Of a DNA stretch of 34,935 nt, positions 1 to 7,972 are shown in pieces. The notes under the pieces are model-generated. The model did not search any database, was not told the DNA's origin, and was given only the letters and a program-made list of their open reading frames with translations. Numbering within the stretch: the first letter of the stretch is position 1; each line of letters starts with the position of its first letter. Source of the DNA: an uncultured Fibrobacter sp. (GTDB lineage: Bacteria; Fibrobacterota; Fibrobacteria; Fibrobacterales; Fibrobacteraceae). The DNA is taken from NCBI GenBank assembly GCA_946186895.1, contig CAMHOW010000024.1:1-34935 (forward strand), written 5' to 3'. The position numbers and the translations under genes are program-made.

Positions 1-116
1 TCAGTTTCCGGACGGGAGTCCAGCGACTTCTTGAACGATTCATCCTTATCCCACAAGCCGAGCACACGCTCTTCGATCTGCGGAAACGTCTCTTCTTTCT
101 TTACTTCACGAAACAT
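1..116 (-). CDS. ileS: Isoleucyl-tRNA synthetase, N-terminal part (runs off left edge)
   Basis: The first 38 codons of isoleucyl-tRNA synthetase, the cytoplasmic enzyme that charges tRNA-Ile, are read leftward from ATG at 116. The peptide starts MFREVKKEETFPQIEERVLG and continues with LWDKDESFKKS, the usual N-terminal helix of the long bacterial/eukaryotic-like IleRS type, just before the catalytic core. A weak AAAGGG lies about 6 nt upstream of the ATG. The rest of the gene lies outside the window, so I cannot say whether it is intact. A second, decayed piece of the same gene sits at 7254-7951 in the same orientation. Identification rests on the N-terminal sequence and on that second piece, which is unmistakably IleRS. 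Confidence 0.8.
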   Translation of the reverse strand, partial: MFREVKKEETFPQIEERVLGLWDKDESFKKSLDSRPET

Positions 117-244
117 GGGTTACCCTTTGTTTTTTTCGGGCGTAAATTTAGAAAATAGAGACTGATGCGGCAATATAGACTACCACAGAAGCATCCAAAA
201 CAGCCCATTATAGTCATTTAACCGAAAAAAGTTATATTCAGAGT

Positions 245-457
245 ATGGATGTCAAAGTCTTGAATTTTACAATTTTTTTCCATAAGCTGGCAAATGCCTG
301 GAAAGTCTCTCCAGGCAGGGTTTACGGTATGTTAAATTCATGCGGCATTCTCGACAATTACATTGTCAAGTGTTACGATGTTTTGCACTCGCTAGGTGCA
401 GAAGCGATGGTTGATGACATTTCGGAACTTGCTCGTGAAAAAGGCGTTTTGAAATAA
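245..457 (+). CDS. DUF3791-type small protein
   Basis: A 70-residue protein with no signal peptide or membrane segment. Its layout matches DUF3791 as I remember it: an N-terminal helix (VLNFTIFFHKLANAW), a middle with a GILDNYIVKCYDVLH segment, and a C-terminal helix (MVDDISELAREKGV). DUF3791 genes commonly lie in small accessory cassettes with DUF3990 and a further short protein; the molecular function is not established. The next gene on the same strand starts 47 nt later and resembles the third cassette member. A TATATT hexamer at 233-238 could be a -10 element, but it would give almost no leader, so the promoter is unclear. The ATG at 245 has no strong ribosome binding site. Confidence 0.6.
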   Translation: MDVKVLNFTIFFHKLANAWKVSPGRVYGMLNSCGILDNYIVKCYDVLHSLGAEAMVDDISELAREKGVLK

Positions 458-504
458 ACCCAACGACCAGTATTGTTTTCTAAATCAAGATGCTTTGAAT
501 ACAC

Positions 505-765
505 TTGTCTTATACAAGGAACACCATATATTGGAGGTGCGAAATCTCTGAGGTCGAAGCTGTCTATATCGAGAATCTTGAACAGGACATTATCAAGAGC
601 ATTGCCGAAATGAAACATCTTGATTTACGACAGGCAATGGACATCTTTTACAAAAGCAAACTTTCCGCACAAATTACCAATCGCGAATTGGGAATCGAAA
701 ATCTGGACGCGAAATATCTTGCCGAAGATTTGATTGAAAACGAGCCGGAACTGTTTGGATTGTAA
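505..765 (+). CDS. Small accessory protein, partner of the DUF3791 gene
   Basis: An 86-codon frame opening at TTG 505. The conserved-looking part runs from about residue 15 (ISEVEAVYIENLEQDII) through HLDLRQAMDIFYKSK to a C-terminal acidic helix. The QAMDIFYKSK core resembles the short protein usually found at the end of DUF3791-DUF3990 cassettes. No good ATG start exists: the only purine-rich site, GGAGGTGCGAA at about 532-542, is followed by no start codon in frame. The 5' end may therefore be damaged, or this may be the surviving C-terminal part of a longer gene. It converges on hsdR with stop codons 2 nt apart and no terminator between them. Function unknown. Confidence 0.5.
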   Translation: MSYTRNTIYWRCEISEVEAVYIENLEQDIIKSIAEMKHLDLRQAMDIFYKSKLSAQITNRELGIENLDAKYLAEDLIENEPELFGL

Positions 766-767
766 AT

Positions 768-3700
768 CTACCCTTTCTTGAAATTTTCAACCTGTCCCAT
801 AACTTGGTCAAAGACTTCCTGGGAGTATGTCGGAGGGTATCCGTTCTTGATTAGACAAATTTTGATGTCTTGGGCAAGCTTTTTACGAACGTTACTATTG
901 TTCAGCCAATCCGCAAATGAAGACTGCACATCTATGATTTCCTTGATTTTCTTAGCAAGGTTCTTGCATTTTTCATTTCCGTTGGGGCCGTCTTCGCCAT
1001 ATTCAAAATTATACTTATCGCGCATGGCTATAAGAATATCATAGAAGGCCTTCTCCTCAAAAGTCAGTCCCATCTTCCGAAAACTATCCTTATCCTCGCC
1101 AAGTTCCTTCAAAAGTTCCAAGGCTCGGTCAGTAGCCGCCTTGATGATTTCCTCAATGGTTTCACTTTGCGTCGCAGAAGCCTCTTCTTCGTTCAAGAAA
1201 CTACGGCGGTTATGATACTCTTCTAAGGTTCTCTTCAAAAGTTCTTCAAATTTTTCTGCGGCAATTTTATTGACCTGCTTATAGTCGCGAATAGCCCGGC
1301 GAAGCATCTTAACAAGAACTTCCAATCGAGTTGCCGGCAGTTTCACGTTCTTTAGTTTTTCGACGAATGTATCGTCAAAGATATTCTCTTCAACCCCGCC
1401 TTCCAAGATATCCACAACCGCATTGCATTTCAAAGCCTCTTCTACCATCTTGGAAACCGCTCGATTCATACTCTCGGTATCATGTACAGATTCGGAAGTC
1501 TTATGGAGGAAACCGGCAACAGCCATAAAGCACTGACTAAGCGTCAACTGCAGTTCCGTCATGCGACCCGATGGCTGGCATATATCGTATGCGGCACGCA
1601 AACGTTTTACATGAGAAAGGAAAAATGTTTTCGGCGACACCTTGCTTACGGAATTTCCCTTTTCCGTATTCAGTTCCATATTCAATGTCTGGATAAATTC
1701 CGCCGCGTTGGACAAGCATTCGTAACGAGCCATGGGCTTGACATCGTCGCTCATGAACGGATCCAAATCAAAGCCGTTGAACAAACCCTTGATGATTTCC
1801 AACTCCACAATCAGCGATTCCATCGCTTGATTAACATCGTCTTCACTGGGTCCAAAATTATCGCCGCCATACCGATTCATGGCGTCTATCATCTGGTCAT
1901 AAATGCCGATGTAGTCTATAATGTAGCCTTCGGATTTTCCAGAATACTTGCGGTTCACACGGCTAATCGTCTGAATCAAGGTGTGTTTTTGCAAGGGTTT
2001 GTCGTTATACAGGTATGTAAGGCAGGGAACATCAAAGCCCGTAATCCACATATCTACAACAAGGACTATGCGGAAGTTGGACTTTTCGAGTTTAAAGGAG
2101 TCTTCCAGCTGTTTACGGTGATTATTGTCACCAAGATAATCATACATCGCCTTATCGTCATTCTTGCCGCGGGTGGCAACCATAGCGATTCTCGGAACTT
2201 CGGGCAATTTGCGCAATTCATCGTCCGTCAAGCTTATATCGCCGGAAGTCTTGCATTCTACAAACCAATCAGGGCGATGGTCTCTTATCTTCATCAAAAG
2301 TTTGTAACCAATTTCACGCTTACTGCATACAATCATTGCCTTTTGAATTACGTCGGGCTTATTGTTGCAAGCGTTTTCGTAGTGGTTGATAATATCCAAA
2401 GCGAGGCGGTTCAGGCGTTCTCCGTCGGAAATAATGATTTCCATTTTGGACATGGCCTGTTTGCTCTTGGCTATATCCGCGTCGGTTGCACCTTCTTCGG
2501 CACATTGCTTGTAATATTCGTCTATTTTCTTTAATTGTTCTTCATCGATAGTAACCGTTGCCATGCGGGGAATATACTTGATAGGCACCGTGATTTCATC
2601 TTCTACAGCCTGACGCATATTGTAGCTGTCGATAATTTTACCAAACACCTGAATGGTCTCGTCAATAGGTGTCCCTGTAAAACCAACAAATGTGGCATTG
2701 GGAAACGCAGTCCGCAAATGTTCTGCATAGGGTTTGGAAACAAAGGCTCCTATTTCATCGTCTTCTTTTTCTTTCTTGGTCTTGATTTTTAGCGTTTTGT
2801 TCAAGTGAATTTGCGTCCGGTGCGCTTCGTCGCTAAAGCAAATGATATTGCCGCGTTCCGAAAGGAGCCCGATTTCTTCGCAGAACTTTTGTATGGTGCA
2901 AATGAAGAATCCGCCAGATGTCCTTGCAGAAAGTTCCGTTCGAAGTTCGTTTCGGTCGGCAATGACTTTTGCTGCACCCAAAGAAAGAAAATCTTCGGAG
3001 CGCAAGAACAATTTACCGGCTTGAGTCTGCAATTCGTCACGGTCCACAATCATGACGACCGTCGGTGAACCGCCTTGTGCATTGAGTTCTGGGCAACGGA
3101 TGGCAAGTTGGCGAGCCAAGAAAGCCATTGTGTAAGTTTTCCCGCAGCCTGTAGCTCCAAAGTATGTGCCGCCTTTTCCATCACCACCCTGTATATGACT
3201 TGCAGAAACAACGCTATCGCGGAGTTTTCTCGTCGCAAAGAACTGAGGATAACGGCATACAATCTCTTCTTCCTTCCCGTAACTTTCATCCGGAAAATAG
3301 ACATAATCGCGAAGGATTTCCAGGAAGCGTTCTGGGTTATAAACACCGGCGACTATCGTCTTGAGTTCATTTATGCCCGCACGAGCCACATCGTCTTCGT
3401 TATTAACCTTTTTCCAGGCGTAGTAATGTTCATACGGAGTGTAAGTCGTTCCAAGGCGAGTCTTCACGCCGTCGCTGACACATGAGAGCGGGCAAAAGCG
3501 CAGCAAGTGCGGAATATCGCGACGATAACGCTTGTGGATTTGCTCGTACGCATCGGCAATTGTCGCATTTTCATTGACAGGATTCTTTAGTTCGAATATG
3601 CAGAGGGGTATTCCGTTTACAAAGAGCAAAACATCCGGAATGCGGACATCGTCCCTGGTGCCGTAACCGACTTCAAATTGGTTTACCACACGAAAAGAAT

Positions 3701-4028
3701 TCTTATGCCAGCTGTCAAAATTGATGTATTCTACATCGTATGGGCAACCATCATCTCGTTCTATACGAAAACCGTCCCGTAGAAGTTTCGTGGTATTGCG
3801 CAGAATATCGAAATCGCTCTGGCCAGGCACATGTTTCAGCCTATCGATAACGCTTTCCATTTCGTGTTCGGTAAGGGACAAGCGTTCCAGATAACCCCTA
3901 AGGTCTTTTTCGATAATGATATCGCGGTTATTGCGATGGATTGACGCACCATGGGTATATACCCAGCCCTGCTCCTGCAAAAGGTCGATAAGAGCTTCTT
4001 CGTAATCGGATTCATAGAAAATACCCAT
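768..4028 (-). CDS. hsdR: Type I restriction enzyme, R subunit
   Basis: Motor and nuclease subunit of a type I restriction-modification system; it translocates DNA using ATP and cuts unmodified DNA when bound to HsdM and HsdS. About 1086 residues, a normal length. A PD-(D/E)xK nuclease is seen around residues 125-150 (PDVLLF followed by CIFELKNP). A superfamily 2 helicase follows: Walker A GATGCGKT near residue 290, DEAH box (FSDEAHRTQ) near 400, motif III FVGFTGTPI, and motifs V-VI (TGFDVP, QTISRVNR). The ATG at 4028 is preferred over the upstream codon at 4079 because GTAGG precedes it closely and it lies 8 nt after the hsdS stop. It is last in the hsdM-hsdS-hsdR operon. No frameshift is seen. 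Confidence 0.95.
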   Translation of the reverse strand: MGIFYESDYEEALIDLLQEQGWVYTHGASIHRNNRDIIIEKDLRGYLERLSLTEHEMESVIDRLKHVPGQSDFDILRNTTKLLRDGFRIERDDGCPYDVEYINFDSWHKNSFRVVNQFEVGYGTRDDVRIPDVLLFVNGIPLCIFELKNPVNENATIADAYEQIHKRYRRDIPHLLRFCPLSCVSDGVKTRLGTTYTPYEHYYAWKKVNNEDDVARAGINELKTIVAGVYNPERFLEILRDYVYFPDESYGKEEEIVCRYPQFFATRKLRDSVVSASHIQGGDGKGGTYFGATGCGKTYTMAFLARQLAIRCPELNAQGGSPTVVMIVDRDELQTQAGKLFLRSEDFLSLGAAKVIADRNELRTELSARTSGGFFICTIQKFCEEIGLLSERGNIICFSDEAHRTQIHLNKTLKIKTKKEKEDDEIGAFVSKPYAEHLRTAFPNATFVGFTGTPIDETIQVFGKIIDSYNMRQAVEDEITVPIKYIPRMATVTIDEEQLKKIDEYYKQCAEEGATDADIAKSKQAMSKMEIIISDGERLNRLALDIINHYENACNNKPDVIQKAMIVCSKREIGYKLLMKIRDHRPDWFVECKTSGDISLTDDELRKLPEVPRIAMVATRGKNDDKAMYDYLGDNNHRKQLEDSFKLEKSNFRIVLVVDMWITGFDVPCLTYLYNDKPLQKHTLIQTISRVNRKYSGKSEGYIIDYIGIYDQMIDAMNRYGGDNFGPSEDDVNQAMESLIVELEIIKGLFNGFDLDPFMSDDVKPMARYECLSNAAEFIQTLNMELNTEKGNSVSKVSPKTFFLSHVKRLRAAYDICQPSGRMTELQLTLSQCFMAVAGFLHKTSESVHDTESMNRAVSKMVEEALKCNAVVDILEGGVEENIFDDTFVEKLKNVKLPATRLEVLVKMLRRAIRDYKQVNKIAAEKFEELLKRTLEEYHNRRSFLNEEEASATQSETIEEIIKAATDRALELLKELGEDKDSFRKMGLTFEEKAFYDILIAMRDKYNFEYGEDGPNGNEKCKNLAKKIKEIIDVQSSFADWLNNSNVRKKLAQDIKICLIKNGYPPTYSQEVFDQVMGQVENFKKG

Positions 4029-4036
4029 AGAGAAAC

Positions 4037-5158
4037 CTACTTTGTTGAATGTGCCCCCAACTGCATTAAAGCAGGGCAAAGTTTTTTCAGTTCTTCTTTG
4101 GCTTCGCCTGCAATTCGCTTCGCCTCGGCAAGTCCCTTATAAACAGCGACAATGGCTTTTTGGACTTCTATCGGAGGGAGGGGAATTTGGACGCGACGCA
4201 TTTCATCCATCTCAAAGAATTCATGCGCACTACCTTTAGACATATATCTCGCATAGCGATCAAATTCAGAACGTTTAAAGAACAATAAAAGATATTGAGA
4301 CATTAAAACATTTTCATCAACGACCTTAAAAACACCATACGCAGAAGATACCGTACAATCGGGACCTTCTCTGAATGCTATGGAAATTTTTTCGCCATTA
4401 CGCGTTGTTGCTCGATTGTACGCAAATTGACCAGTCCGCACAATTCTATCTGACTTGGAGTTTTCTGCAACTTGCTTTGGTTCCTGGAAATATTTCTCGT
4501 TAGATATTCCTTGGGCAAGCTTTACTCCGCCATCCGTATTTCGTTCATCACATTCTTCGATGTAGGGTCCCAATTCCTTCTTTGGATATTTAGCCTTCAA
4601 ATCAACGATATAGGCATTGCAGGCGCTTTGGAGGGGTTCAATCAAAGCTTCGTTAGTTTCAATGATATTTTTCAAGCTCTTATATGCGGCGACAACGGAT
4701 CTTTGCACATCAATATCCGGCAACGGGATTTGTACATTACACAAATCCGAGTATGAAAAAACTTCTCGTGCAGAACCCCAAGAATTAAAAATAGCATAGC
4801 GGTCAAATTCTTTAGATCTAAAAAGAATATGTAGAAATCCGGTATTTAAGGCATTTTCATTCTTTGATTTAATAACCTTATCAACTGCAGAAACCACATA
4901 AGATTCTCCCGTATCATTCCAAGCATTTGCAAAACATTTTTCATTTTTCGTTGTTTGTACATATGCTATATAACCGGGAGGAACAATCTTATAAGTTCGT
5001 AATTCTTCTTTATTGACTTTCGCATTAGTCAATCGAAAATCTTTATACACAGACACACTACGGACTGCTTTTATTTTATTATCCGTATTTTTTTTGTCAT
5101 ATTCTTCAATGTAGTCCCCAAGTGGGACCATCGGAATTTTCGCATTCTTAGATTTCAT
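4037..5158 (-). CDS. hsdS: Type I restriction-modification specificity subunit
   Basis: DNA-recognition subunit that determines the bipartite target of the type I complex. About 373 residues. Two half-subunits are visible as an internal repeat: PLGDYIEEYDKKNTD near the start and ELGPYIEECDERNTD in the middle, each followed by a variable recognition domain. Each half closes with a conserved helix region (VQIPLPDIDVQRSVVAAYKS and VQIPLPPIEVQKAIVAVYKG). The ATG at 5158 overlaps the hsdM stop by 11 nt, as expected for translational coupling; a longer frame up to 5197 lies inside hsdM and is unlikely. Both recognition domains appear complete, so the system should be specific and active. The target sequence cannot be read from the protein. 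Confidence 0.93.
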   Translation of the reverse strand: MKSKNAKIPMVPLGDYIEEYDKKNTDNKIKAVRSVSVYKDFRLTNAKVNKEELRTYKIVPPGYIAYVQTTKNEKCFANAWNDTGESYVVSAVDKVIKSKNENALNTGFLHILFRSKEFDRYAIFNSWGSAREVFSYSDLCNVQIPLPDIDVQRSVVAAYKSLKNIIETNEALIEPLQSACNAYIVDLKAKYPKKELGPYIEECDERNTDGGVKLAQGISNEKYFQEPKQVAENSKSDRIVRTGQFAYNRATTRNGEKISIAFREGPDCTVSSAYGVFKVVDENVLMSQYLLLFFKRSEFDRYARYMSKGSAHEFFEMDEMRRVQIPLPPIEVQKAIVAVYKGLAEAKRIAGEAKEELKKLCPALMQLGAHSTK

Positions 5159-6752
5159 AGCCCAGTTCCTTGAACGCTTTTTCCAACGCCTTTTCATTCT
5201 CCTTTTGGCTCTTCAAAAGTTCAGCCACCTTCGCACAGGAAGTCTTCATCACCTTCTTGTAATCTATATCGCCATCGCGGTCCACGAATTCAATGTAACG
5301 ACTTGGGACTAGGCTCCAGTTATTCTGCTGAATTTCCGCCTTGTCCACGCTCCGGTAAAGTTCCGGTTCTGCGTAGTTCATACCATCCGTTTTTTCATCT
5401 TGCCAGTTGTGGTATATTTCCACAGCACGTTCCACCTGCTCGGCAACCAGCTTCACTTTCTTTTTCTGTTCTTTGCTTACCGAATTCTCGGTCCATTGTC
5501 GCAAATCCATAAACAGAATTTCGTTCTGGCGATTACGCTGCTTGCGGCCATGCCACTTGCCTCCTTTCTTGTTCTGGTTGAGAATCCAAAGTGTCACGCT
5601 TATGTCCGTGGTGTAGAACAATTCCCTAGGCAAAACGACAATGGCTTCCACCTTGTCATTCTCGATAAGTTTGTGACGAATTTCAACAGCGTCGTCATCG
5701 CCAAGCGCCCCATTGGCAAGTAAGAACCCCGCTACGCCTTTTGCCGGATTGAGTTTAGAGAGCATGTGCAAAATCCACGCATAATTCGCATTGTTCTCTG
5801 GTGGTGTCTGGTAGCCGCTCCAGCGGGCATCATCACGCAATTCGCTTGAATACCAGCTTTTCAAGTTGAATGGCGGGTTCGCCATGATATAATCAAAGGT
5901 CATTCCCTTGTGCTGGTCATTGGTAAAAGTGGAGGCGTTCTTTTCACCCAAGTGATAACTGATGCCACGAACCGCCAAGTTCATCTTGGCCAAGCGGAAT
6001 GTAGCTGGGTCACTTTCTTGCCCGTAAACATTCACTCGGGAAATGTCGCCCTGTTTGGCTTCCACATATTTGGCACATTGCACAAACATGCCTCCAGAAC
6101 CACAACATGGGTCGTAAAGGGTTCCGTCAAAAGGTTCCACGAAAGCGGCAATCAACTCAACAGCATCGTGAGGCGTATAAAATTCACCGTCTTCCTTTGT
6201 CGCAGTGATTGCAAAAGATCGTAGAAAGTATTCATAAACCCTGCCAATCAAGTCCTTTTCGACACCGAACCTCTTGTGGCTGATTTTATCCACCTCGTCC
6301 ACCACTTTCTTGATGACGCTGGATTCCAGATTCAACTGCGTAAAAAGTCCCTGTTGCGTGCATCCCTTAAGTGCCTTGCTGCTCGTATCGATTGCGCTCA
6401 AGGCATCGTCTAGGCGGCTGTTCAATTTCGAGGGTTCCACCGTAAGCAAATAACTCCAGCGGGCATGCTCCGGCAAGAAGTACGCTCCCACAAAGGAACT
6501 GTCGTCATTCAAGAACGCATTCATGATTTCAGGATTATTGACATCCAGTCCCTCGCTTGCTAGGCTGGCCTTGATATTTTCTACGGCGTCGTCAAACTTT
6601 TCCCCGATAAAACGAAGAAAGACCAAAGTCAAAAGAAGGTCGCGTTTGTCGTTCAGCGAAGCGTTGCCTCGCAAGTAATCACGACAGTTAAAAAGAATCT
6701 GTTCCAAGCTCAAAGATTCGCTTGCCTTTGACTTCTTTTGCCCTTTTGCCAT
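5148..6752 (-). CDS. hsdM: Type I restriction-modification methyltransferase subunit
   Basis: N6-adenine DNA methyltransferase subunit; with HsdS it protects host DNA, and with HsdR it completes the restriction complex. About 534 residues. The N-terminal helical domain (LEQILFNCRDYLRG...FLRFIGEKF) is followed by the SAM-binding motif DPCCGSGGMF near residue 217 and the catalytic NPPF motif (MANPPFNLKSW) near 292; the C-terminal part has the usual PSRYIEF segment. I chose ATG 6752 (MAKGQKKSK) over TTG 6758. First gene of the hsdMSR operon. A perfect hairpin with T-runs (6768-6799) lies just upstream and should stop read-through from the right, so the promoter is either within it or extremely close; the ribosome binding site is weak. 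Confidence 0.95.
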   Translation of the reverse strand: MAKGQKKSKASESLSLEQILFNCRDYLRGNASLNDKRDLLLTLVFLRFIGEKFDDAVENIKASLASEGLDVNNPEIMNAFLNDDSSFVGAYFLPEHARWSYLLTVEPSKLNSRLDDALSAIDTSSKALKGCTQQGLFTQLNLESSVIKKVVDEVDKISHKRFGVEKDLIGRVYEYFLRSFAITATKEDGEFYTPHDAVELIAAFVEPFDGTLYDPCCGSGGMFVQCAKYVEAKQGDISRVNVYGQESDPATFRLAKMNLAVRGISYHLGEKNASTFTNDQHKGMTFDYIMANPPFNLKSWYSSELRDDARWSGYQTPPENNANYAWILHMLSKLNPAKGVAGFLLANGALGDDDAVEIRHKLIENDKVEAIVVLPRELFYTTDISVTLWILNQNKKGGKWHGRKQRNRQNEILFMDLRQWTENSVSKEQKKKVKLVAEQVERAVEIYHNWQDEKTDGMNYAEPELYRSVDKAEIQQNNWSLVPSRYIEFVDRDGDIDYKKVMKTSCAKVAELLKSQKENEKALEKAFKELGYEI

Positions 6753-6767
6753 ATACAAATACCATCT

Positions 6768-6799
6768 AAAAAAGGTTGAACTTTTGTTTCAACCTTTTT
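6768..6799. terminator. Perfect hairpin with T-tails upstream of hsdM
   Basis: A 13-bp perfect stem (AAAAAAGGTTGAA / TTTCAACCTTTTT is the plus-strand reading) with a 6-nt loop. It ends in T-runs on both strands, so it can act as a bidirectional intrinsic terminator. On the minus strand it sits only 16 nt before the hsdM start codon and would insulate hsdM from transcription coming from the ileS relic. Confidence 0.6.
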
Positions 6800-6814
6800 C
6801 TCTAAGCAGGTATG

Positions 6815-6845
6815 GATTCTATCGCGCTTTGCGCTCCAGAATGAC
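6815..6845. repeat. Intergenic palindrome ending GAATGAC (copy 1)
   Basis: An imperfect palindrome starting GATTCTATCGCG and ending GCTCCAGAATGAC. It has the same design as copies at 7103, 10362 and 33482: an inverted GC-rich core followed by ATGAC. All four copies lie between genes. Confidence 0.45.
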
Positions 6846-6886
6846 GGAGCAACAAAAAAGGCGTGGAGTCGCCATTCATGCTCACC

Positions 6887-7005
6887 TATTCTTAGGCTCT
6901 GGTAAACCGGTACACGATAAGCACAAAACGACCCACGCCCGATTGGGGCGTGAGCGTTCGTCTTACTCTCGTGTACGTTTGAAATTTACCAGACTTCAAG
7001 AATAG
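6887..7005. other. 120-nt nested palindrome (possible structured RNA or mobile repeat)
   Basis: Arms 6887-6906 and about 6985-7005 pair almost fully (TATTCTT...CTGGTAAA with TTTACCAG...AAGAATA). Inside them GTACACGA (6910-6917) pairs with TCGTGTAC (6968-6975), flanked by TAAG/CTTA. At the tip CACGCCC (6934-6940) pairs with GGGCGTG (6946-6952). The whole forms one long hairpin with internal bulges. It has no convincing coding sequence. It lies between hsdM and the ileS relic; the flanks to 7088 hold nothing else I can name. Candidates are a MITE-like repeat, a non-coding RNA or an attachment-site remnant; none is proven. Confidence 0.5.
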
Positions 7006-7102
7006 AGAATAAGAGTCGAAACTCAAATTTCCAAACGCCCGGCTACGGTTTACATCATGGCCGAACTATGTCAGCAAATAATATAGATTATTTAGAGCGA
7101 AA

Positions 7103-7129
7103 GAGATGCTGCATCAAGTGCGGCATGAC
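7103..7129. repeat. Intergenic palindrome ending CATGAC (copy 2)
   Basis: GAGATGCTGCA ... TGCGGCATGAC, an inverted repeat with a 5-nt centre (TCAAG), allowing wobble pairs. Same design as the copies at 6815, 10362 and 33482. Confidence 0.45.
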
Positions 7130-7138
7130 ATTTGGTGC

Positions 7139-7253
7139 GGGTGGGTAGGGTAAGCGGGGCGTTGCGGGGCGGCGTCTGAGCCCCGCAGTAGGGGTGGCGA
7201 GCAACGACGCTTGCGCTGTGCGAGCCAGGGGGATACCTCCCCCTCCCATAAAA
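7139..7253. other. GC-rich hairpin block at the 3' edge of the ileS relic
   Basis: A very GC-rich stretch that differs in composition from the AT-rich surroundings. It contains a perfect 7-bp stem GCGGGGC/GCCCCGC (7164-7170 with 7180-7186) and another perfect 7-bp stem AGGGGGA/TCCCCCT with loop TACC (7227-7244). The ileS reading frame runs into it but loses all similarity, so it marks the break point. It may be a repeat element; the family was not identified. Confidence 0.4.
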
Positions 7254-7951
7254 TAAATCTTGTAGTGGCGAGAAAGTTGGTCCGGCGTCACGAATTCGTC
7301 AGAGATTCGGGAAAGCGGTTCGTAGTCCTTGCCCACGAGTTCAGAACCCTTGCAGGTATCCACGATGTTCGGGTTCTTGAAGTAGGCGGCGGTACGGCTT
7401 GCGGCGATCCAGTACTTCTTGCCATCCTGTTCCACGAGGTTGTAGTCCATGTCCGGGCCGACAACGATGCAGAAGTTGGAATAAAGCGTCCACGGAGACG
7501 TCGTCCACACGAGGATGCTCGTGTCCTTGAACTTGGGCTCGTTAGAGTTAATCGGGAAAATCAATGTGAGGGACGGGTCCTGACGGTCCTTATAGCCCTG
7601 GTTGGTTTCGAAGTTCGAAAGCGGAGTGGCGAGGGCCGGGCTGTACGGCTGGATGCGATAGCCCTGGTAGATGAGGCCCTTGTCGAAGCACTGCTTGAAC
7701 ACCCACCACACGGATTCCATGAAGTTCTTGTCCATGGTCTTGTAGCCCGTGTCAAAGTCCACCCAGCGGCCCATGCGGCGCGCAGTCTTCTTCCATTCGC
7801 TCGTGTACTTGAGCACCTTGCTGCGGCAGGTTTTGTTGAACTTGTCGACGCCCAGGTTCTGGATTTCGGCAACGCCGGCGAGGCCCAGTTCGTTCTGGAC
7901 GAGGGATTCAATCGGAAGGCCGTGGCAGTCCCAACCGAAACCCCGCGGCAC
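7254..7951 (-). pseudogene. ileS: Decayed internal fragment of ileS
   Basis: About 230 codons of isoleucyl-tRNA synthetase starting inside the catalytic domain at VPRGFGWDCHGLPIES, roughly residue 85 of the family, and continuing through MGRWVDFDTGYKTMDKNF and the start of the editing domain (ILVWTTSPWTL). It breaks off after RHYKIY, where the sequence becomes an unrelated GC-rich block. The first ~85 codons, including the HIGH-type signature, and the whole C-terminal two thirds are missing, so it cannot be a functional synthetase. The editing-domain motif reads WTTSPWTLYSN where the family normally has WTTTPWTLPSN, which suggests loss of selection. A piece of ileS leader lies directly upstream. 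The reading frame is open, so the fragment is not very old, or is still translated. Confidence 0.9.
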
Positions 7952-7972
7952 CGTGCCACGGGCATTAAATTT

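Noticed and set aside
1482..2534. A 350-codon open frame on the plus strand opposite hsdR
   Set aside because: It lies wholly inside hsdR on the other strand, has no recognisable motif or ribosome site, and reflects codon bias of the real gene.
6784..7005. A 73-codon frame over the long palindrome
   Set aside because: It is composed of the terminator arm, the ATGAC palindrome and the long hairpin; basic, low-complexity product with no start signal.
6887..7005. Integron attC site
   Set aside because: The long hairpin shape is suggestive, but the expected GTTRRRY and RYYYAAC core pair is not found at its ends and no integrase is present.
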